From: JANRIG01 sp033765235
GTDB lineage: Bacteria; Bacteroidota; Bacteroidia; Cytophagales; UBA9547
Assembly: GCA_033765235.1 (NCBI GenBank)
Contig: JANRIG010000023.1
Span: 124,001 to 188,000 of the forward strand
DNA length: 64,000 nt
Reading direction: 5' to 3'
Positions 61,315 to 64,000 of the stretch are shown piece by piece (the first letter of the stretch is position 1; every line of letters begins with the position of its first letter). The position numbers and the translations under genes are program-made. The notes beneath the pieces are model-generated. The model was given only the letters and a program-made list of their open reading frames with translations, was not told the DNA's origin and did no database searches.

Positions 61315-62049
61315 CTATTGTAATATTCTGATTTTGATATTCTTAAAATGCACTTCATCGCCATGGTCTTGTAGTAGTATGGGTCCTTTGGGCTTCATAC
61401 CAAAGTTGGGTATATCTTTGTACTTACTTATGGCTACCAAGTCTGTATACTCTTTGCTGCCTCTGGTATATTCTACTATTTTCATACCATTGAGCCAGTG
61501 CTGCACATTCATTTTATTTGATATTATTCGCACTTTGTTCCATTCTCCTATGGGTGCAGGTTTTTTGTTTTTGTCGGCGGTGATGAGGTCATAGAGCGAT
61601 CCTATGGTACGGTTGCCATCGCGACCGTTTTTGGCATCAGGGTGGCGCTCGTCATCAAGTATTTGAAATTCAAGTCCTTTGGCAGAGCCTTGTGGCACAA
61701 GGTAAGTAGGGTCTACAAAATATTTTATGCCGCTATTTGCTCCTTGAGTTAGTTTTACATCTATTTGCAGATCAAAGTTGTCATAATTTTCGGTGGTAAT
61801 AATATCCCCTCCGTTAGTTGACTCACCTCCATTGTTTTTGAGCACAATAAGCTCCCCATTTTCTATTTTCCATCCTTTTTCCGGGAATTTATCAATAAAA
61901 GCACCTTTCCATCCTGCTGTGGTTTTGCCATCCCAAAGTAGTTTCCAGCCTTGTTTTTTTTCATCTTCTGTAAGCGTATTGTCTTGGCTTTGAACAGAGT
62001 TTGACACAAAAAACATGGCTATTAATAAAAATGCGGGGAAATATTTCAT
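61315..62049 (-). CDS. DUF1080 (3-keto-disaccharide hydrolase-like) secreted protein
   Basis: Secreted protein of 244 residues with a signal peptide (MKYFPAFLLIAMFFVSNSVQS) and a concanavalin-like jelly-roll domain: GWKLLWDGKTTAGWKGAF, then NFDLQIDVKLTQGANSGIKY, a metal- or sugar-binding-looking QILDDERHPDAKNG, NKVRIISNKMNVQHWLNG and LQDHGDEVHFKNIKI. The family includes hydrolases or lyases of 3-keto-glycosides. It is the first gene of a pair with the Gfo/Idh/MocA oxidoreductase, whose product could supply keto-sugars. There is no SusC/SusD transporter nearby. Confidence 0.9.
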   Translation of the reverse strand: MKYFPAFLLIAMFFVSNSVQSQDNTLTEDEKKQGWKLLWDGKTTAGWKGAFIDKFPEKGWKIENGELIVLKNNGGESTNGGDIITTENYDNFDLQIDVKLTQGANSGIKYFVDPTYLVPQGSAKGLEFQILDDERHPDAKNGRDGNRTIGSLYDLITADKNKKPAPIGEWNKVRIISNKMNVQHWLNGMKIVEYTRGSKEYTDLVAISKYKDIPNFGMKPKGPILLQDHGDEVHFKNIKIRILQ

Positions 62050-62108
62050 TATTATATAATTATTTATGGTGCAAATTACAATATTTTAATATGAGGTATA
62101 AATTTTTC

Positions 62109-62570
62109 TTATAATTTGTCTTTGCTCAATGTAGCCAGCATCCATTCAGGTTCAAATTTGGCACCATATTTTTTATAAAAATCCATGGCAGGGTCGTTCC
62201 AATCTAGTACCAGCCAGTTCATGCCATTGCAATTAAGCTCTTTAGCTCGTATTTTAGTAGCTTCAAAAAGCATGGTACCTATGCCCATTCTTCTCAGTTC
62301 TTCTTTTACCACAATATCTTCCAAAAACAATCTTTTGCCTTTCCATGTAGAATACTTAAAATAATAAAGTGATATGCCTACTATTTTATAGTTTAACTCT
62401 GCCACAAGCACCTCAAAAAGTGGCTTTTCACCAAATCCGTCAATCAGCATTTCGGCAGGGGTTAGCTCTACTTCATGGAGCAATTTTTCATAGGTAGCCA
62501 AGTCTTTTACTAATTCAAATACCTGTATTATATCTTGAGCCTCGCCTTTGCGAATGGTAATATCTGTCAT
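62109..62570 (-). CDS. GNAT-family N-acetyltransferase (diamine-type)
   Basis: Acetyl-CoA-dependent acetyltransferase of 153 residues. It begins ITIRKGEAQDIIQVFELVKD and has FLEDIVVKEELRRMGIGTML, with the RRxGIG pyrophosphate-binding loop at about 91-96, followed by LVLDWNDPAMDFYKKYGA. The pattern is closest to spermidine/spermine and thialysine acetyltransferases. The substrate could be a polyamine or an amino acid analogue. ATG start at 62570. Confidence 0.9.
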   Translation of the reverse strand: MTDITIRKGEAQDIIQVFELVKDLATYEKLLHEVELTPAEMLIDGFGEKPLFEVLVAELNYKIVGISLYYFKYSTWKGKRLFLEDIVVKEELRRMGIGTMLFEATKIRAKELNCNGMNWLVLDWNDPAMDFYKKYGAKFEPEWMLATLSKDKL

Positions 62571-62625
62571 GAAAAACTACTAATACTTATTAAACAATTA
62601 TAATAAAATATATTATTAAACCCCA

Positions 62626-62633
62626 CAAATATA
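62626..62633 (-). promoter_or_regulatory. -7 element for the GNAT gene
   Basis: Minus strand TATATTTG, an exact TAnnTTTG, 55 bases upstream of the ATG at 62570. Confidence 0.35.
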
Positions 62634-62641
62634 GCAAATTA

Positions 62642-63121
62642 TCAATTGCCTACTATATTACATTCGGTAACAAACTTTATAACCATTTTATCTTTTTCAA
62701 GTTCAATTATTTGTACAGAAAATGGGGTTTTTTGAGCAGTAAAATGAGGCAATACTCCTATTAGTTTTATAAAATTTACATCGAACGTATTAGTTTTTTT
62801 GGCATATACCCACTTGCCTTCTATCTGCACAGGCTTGTCGCTTGGGGAGGTTTCATACACGATAATTTTGCCATTTTTGAATATTTGAAACCCTGTACGT
62901 GAACGGCTTGGGGGGAAGTTGTATGTTTTAGGTCTGTAGGTTCTAAGGGTTGTAATACTATCTTCCTCCCTCGACCAAAGCCAATGATTATATAAGTATT
63001 TTGAGGGCTTGGAGCTCACTTGCAATTCAATACCTGCTGTATGTACGGTAGTGATAGTTATTCTTTGCGCACAACTACAGAATATGGCACATAGTATTGT
63101 GAAAATTATTCTTGAAATCAT
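62642..63121 (-). CDS. Small lipoprotein of unknown function
   Basis: The ATG at 63121 gives a protein of 159 residues with a lipoprotein signal (MISRIIFTILCAIFCSCAQR, Cys about 17). A TTG seven codons upstream is less likely. The rest is beta-rich with GFQIFKNGKIIVYETSPSD and IEGKWVYAKKTNTFDVNF, reminiscent of lipocalin-like envelope lipoproteins of Bacteroidota, but I do not recognise a family. It is divergent from the PolX gene, 39 bases apart. A TATATTTG element lies 18 bases upstream. Confidence 0.65.
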   Translation of the reverse strand: MISRIIFTILCAIFCSCAQRITITTVHTAGIELQVSSKPSKYLYNHWLWSREEDSITTLRTYRPKTYNFPPSRSRTGFQIFKNGKIIVYETSPSDKPVQIEGKWVYAKKTNTFDVNFIKLIGVLPHFTAQKTPFSVQIIELEKDKMVIKFVTECNIVGN

Positions 63122-63139
63122 AATAAATGCTAATTTAGC

Positions 63140-63147
63140 CAAATATA
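63140..63147 (-). promoter_or_regulatory. -7 element for the small lipoprotein gene
   Basis: Minus strand TATATTTG, an exact TAnnTTTG, 18 bases before the ATG at 63121. It supports that start rather than the TTG at 63142, which this element would immediately precede. Confidence 0.4.
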
Positions 63148-63160
63148 TGATATTAAAAAA

Positions 63161-64000
63161 ATGAGCAATAAAGAGATAGCTTCAATACTAAAATTAACAG
63201 CCTCATTGTCAGAAGTAAACGGTGAAAATGAATTTAAAGTAAAATCTTATTCAGTAGCTGCATATTACATAGAGAAGCATGATTTGCCTCTCAAAAATAT
63301 GTCCTTGTCAGAGCTAAGCCAAATACAAGGCGTAGGCAAAAGTATGGCAAGCAAAATTGAACAAATTATTAATGAACACACATTTGCCGACTTGGCAATA
63401 TTACAAAAAACTATCCCTGCCGGCGTAGCAAAAATGCTTGATGTGAAGGGTATTGGCCCCAAAAAAGTACGTATACTTTGGCAAGAGCTAAATATTTTGG
63501 ACTTAGATGCCCTTTACATAGCATGTATAGACAATAAAGTAGCCCAAATCAAAGGATTTGGTGACAAAATACAAGAAGAGATTATAGAAGACATAGAATT
63601 CAAAAAGTCTGTGCAAGGATACCACCACTATGCTGATGCAGAGCACATTAGCCATGAGCTGGAAACATTGCTGAAGCAGCAAGTAAGCCCACACACTCAA
63701 CTCATGGGTGATGTGGCACGCTGCCTTGATGTTATTCAGAATATACAATATGCAGCTATAATATCTGATATAAATGTTCAACTACAAAAAATTGATACCC
63801 TTCACATACTACAAAAAAATGAGCAAACCTCAGGACCGTATTTGTGGAGAGGTACCATAAAAAATACAGATATGCCTGTTGAAATAAAATTTTATACCCA
63901 CAAAAGTTGGTTTCAAAACCTATATATGCACAACTGTGCCCCAACACATTTATCACAATCTATACAAGAAATACCCATTCGCAAACTCATTGCTAATAGT
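63161..64000 (+). CDS. PolX-family protein, N-terminal part, polymerase site replaced (3' end outside window)
   Basis: ATG at 63161 opens a frame that runs off the window; 280 residues are seen. Helix-hairpin-helix motifs are clear: QIQGVGKSMASKI (54-66), DVKGIGPKKV (94-103) and IKGFGDKIQ (130-138). These, with the N-terminal helices, match the 8-kDa and thumb regions of bacterial family X DNA polymerases (PolX), which carry a C-terminal PHP nuclease. At the palm site where PolX has an Asp-x-Asp pair, this protein has Asn194-Ile-Gln196, and the third Asp appears to be Glu241. It is thus probably an inactive polymerase that would keep only nuclease or DNA-binding activity; the PHP domain lies beyond the window. 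Confidence 0.8.
   Translation, partial: MSNKEIASILKLTASLSEVNGENEFKVKSYSVAAYYIEKHDLPLKNMSLSELSQIQGVGKSMASKIEQIINEHTFADLAILQKTIPAGVAKMLDVKGIGPKKVRILWQELNILDLDALYIACIDNKVAQIKGFGDKIQEEIIEDIEFKKSVQGYHHYADAEHISHELETLLKQQVSPHTQLMGDVARCLDVIQNIQYAAIISDINVQLQKIDTLHILQKNEQTSGPYLWRGTIKNTDMPVEIKFYTHKSWFQNLYMHNCAPTHLSQSIQEIPIRKLIANS

Overview
The window looks like chromosomal DNA of a low-GC member of the Bacteroidota. Evidence: a PorP/SprF-type (type IX secretion-associated) outer-membrane protein, DUF3098 and DUF3276 (Pur-alpha-like) proteins that are typical of the phylum, a glycine/arginine-rich DEAD-box helicase, many genes without recognisable Shine-Dalgarno sequences and with GTG or TTG starts, and several upstream matches to the Bacteroidota promoter (TTTG, about 17-23 bases, TAnnTTTG). 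No rRNA, tRNA, CRISPR array or intact insertion sequence was recognised.

Layout. 1-2065: end of a WG-repeat protein, a 387-base gap with inverted repeats, then undecaprenyl-diphosphatase (uppP) with a DUF3098 membrane protein. 2142-4238: a TlpA-like lipoprotein thioredoxin and a diacylglycerol/sphingosine-type lipid kinase. 4309-7236: a compact three-gene operon of a type III polyketide synthase, a SAM methyltransferase and an FAD-dependent oxidoreductase, probably making a phenolic or quinoid lipid. 7393-11673: an isolated complex I subunit M, a PorP/SprF protein and a one-POTRA Omp85 protein. 11886-17541: a 7TMR-DISM/PAS/LytS-type sensor kinase with its LytTR regulator, a Wzz-like protein and a queuosine-precursor transporter.

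17551-31885 is a surface-polysaccharide locus. From about 18,520 rightwards it is visibly more AT-rich than its flanks, and it holds glycosyltransferases, two FkbM methyltransferases, a flippase, two Wzy/WaaL-like membrane proteins and a Wzz-like protein. The matching initiating phosphoglycosyltransferase may be the WcaJ-like gene at 57,235. 32081-36892: amino-acid permease, an orphan Cas6 endoribonuclease, ychF, a DUF3276 protein and an RlpA-SPOR protein.

37288-46964 is a nitrate assimilation operon: an alginate-export-type porin, an ABC importer (binding protein, permease, ATPase), a 1171-residue nitrate reductase fused to an FAD reductase and a [2Fe-2S] domain, and a nitrite/sulfite reductase-like protein that lacks siroheme cysteines and ends in a rubredoxin domain. 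It has a near-ideal promoter with a 12-base palindrome in the spacer. No nitrite reductase is present.

47046-64000: glycerol uptake and oxidation (glpF, glpD), a TolC-family protein, a small secreted protein, a DEAD-box helicase, mfd, a sugar transferase, a glycosyltransferase, YbaB, a Gfo/Idh/MocA oxidoreductase with a DUF1080 hydrolase (a keto-sugar type pair), a GNAT acetyltransferase, a small lipoprotein, and the start of a PolX-family protein whose polymerase aspartates appear to be replaced. Best candidates for new biology are the type III PKS operon, the orphan Cas6, the siroheme-less reductase-rubredoxin protein and the polymerase-dead PolX.
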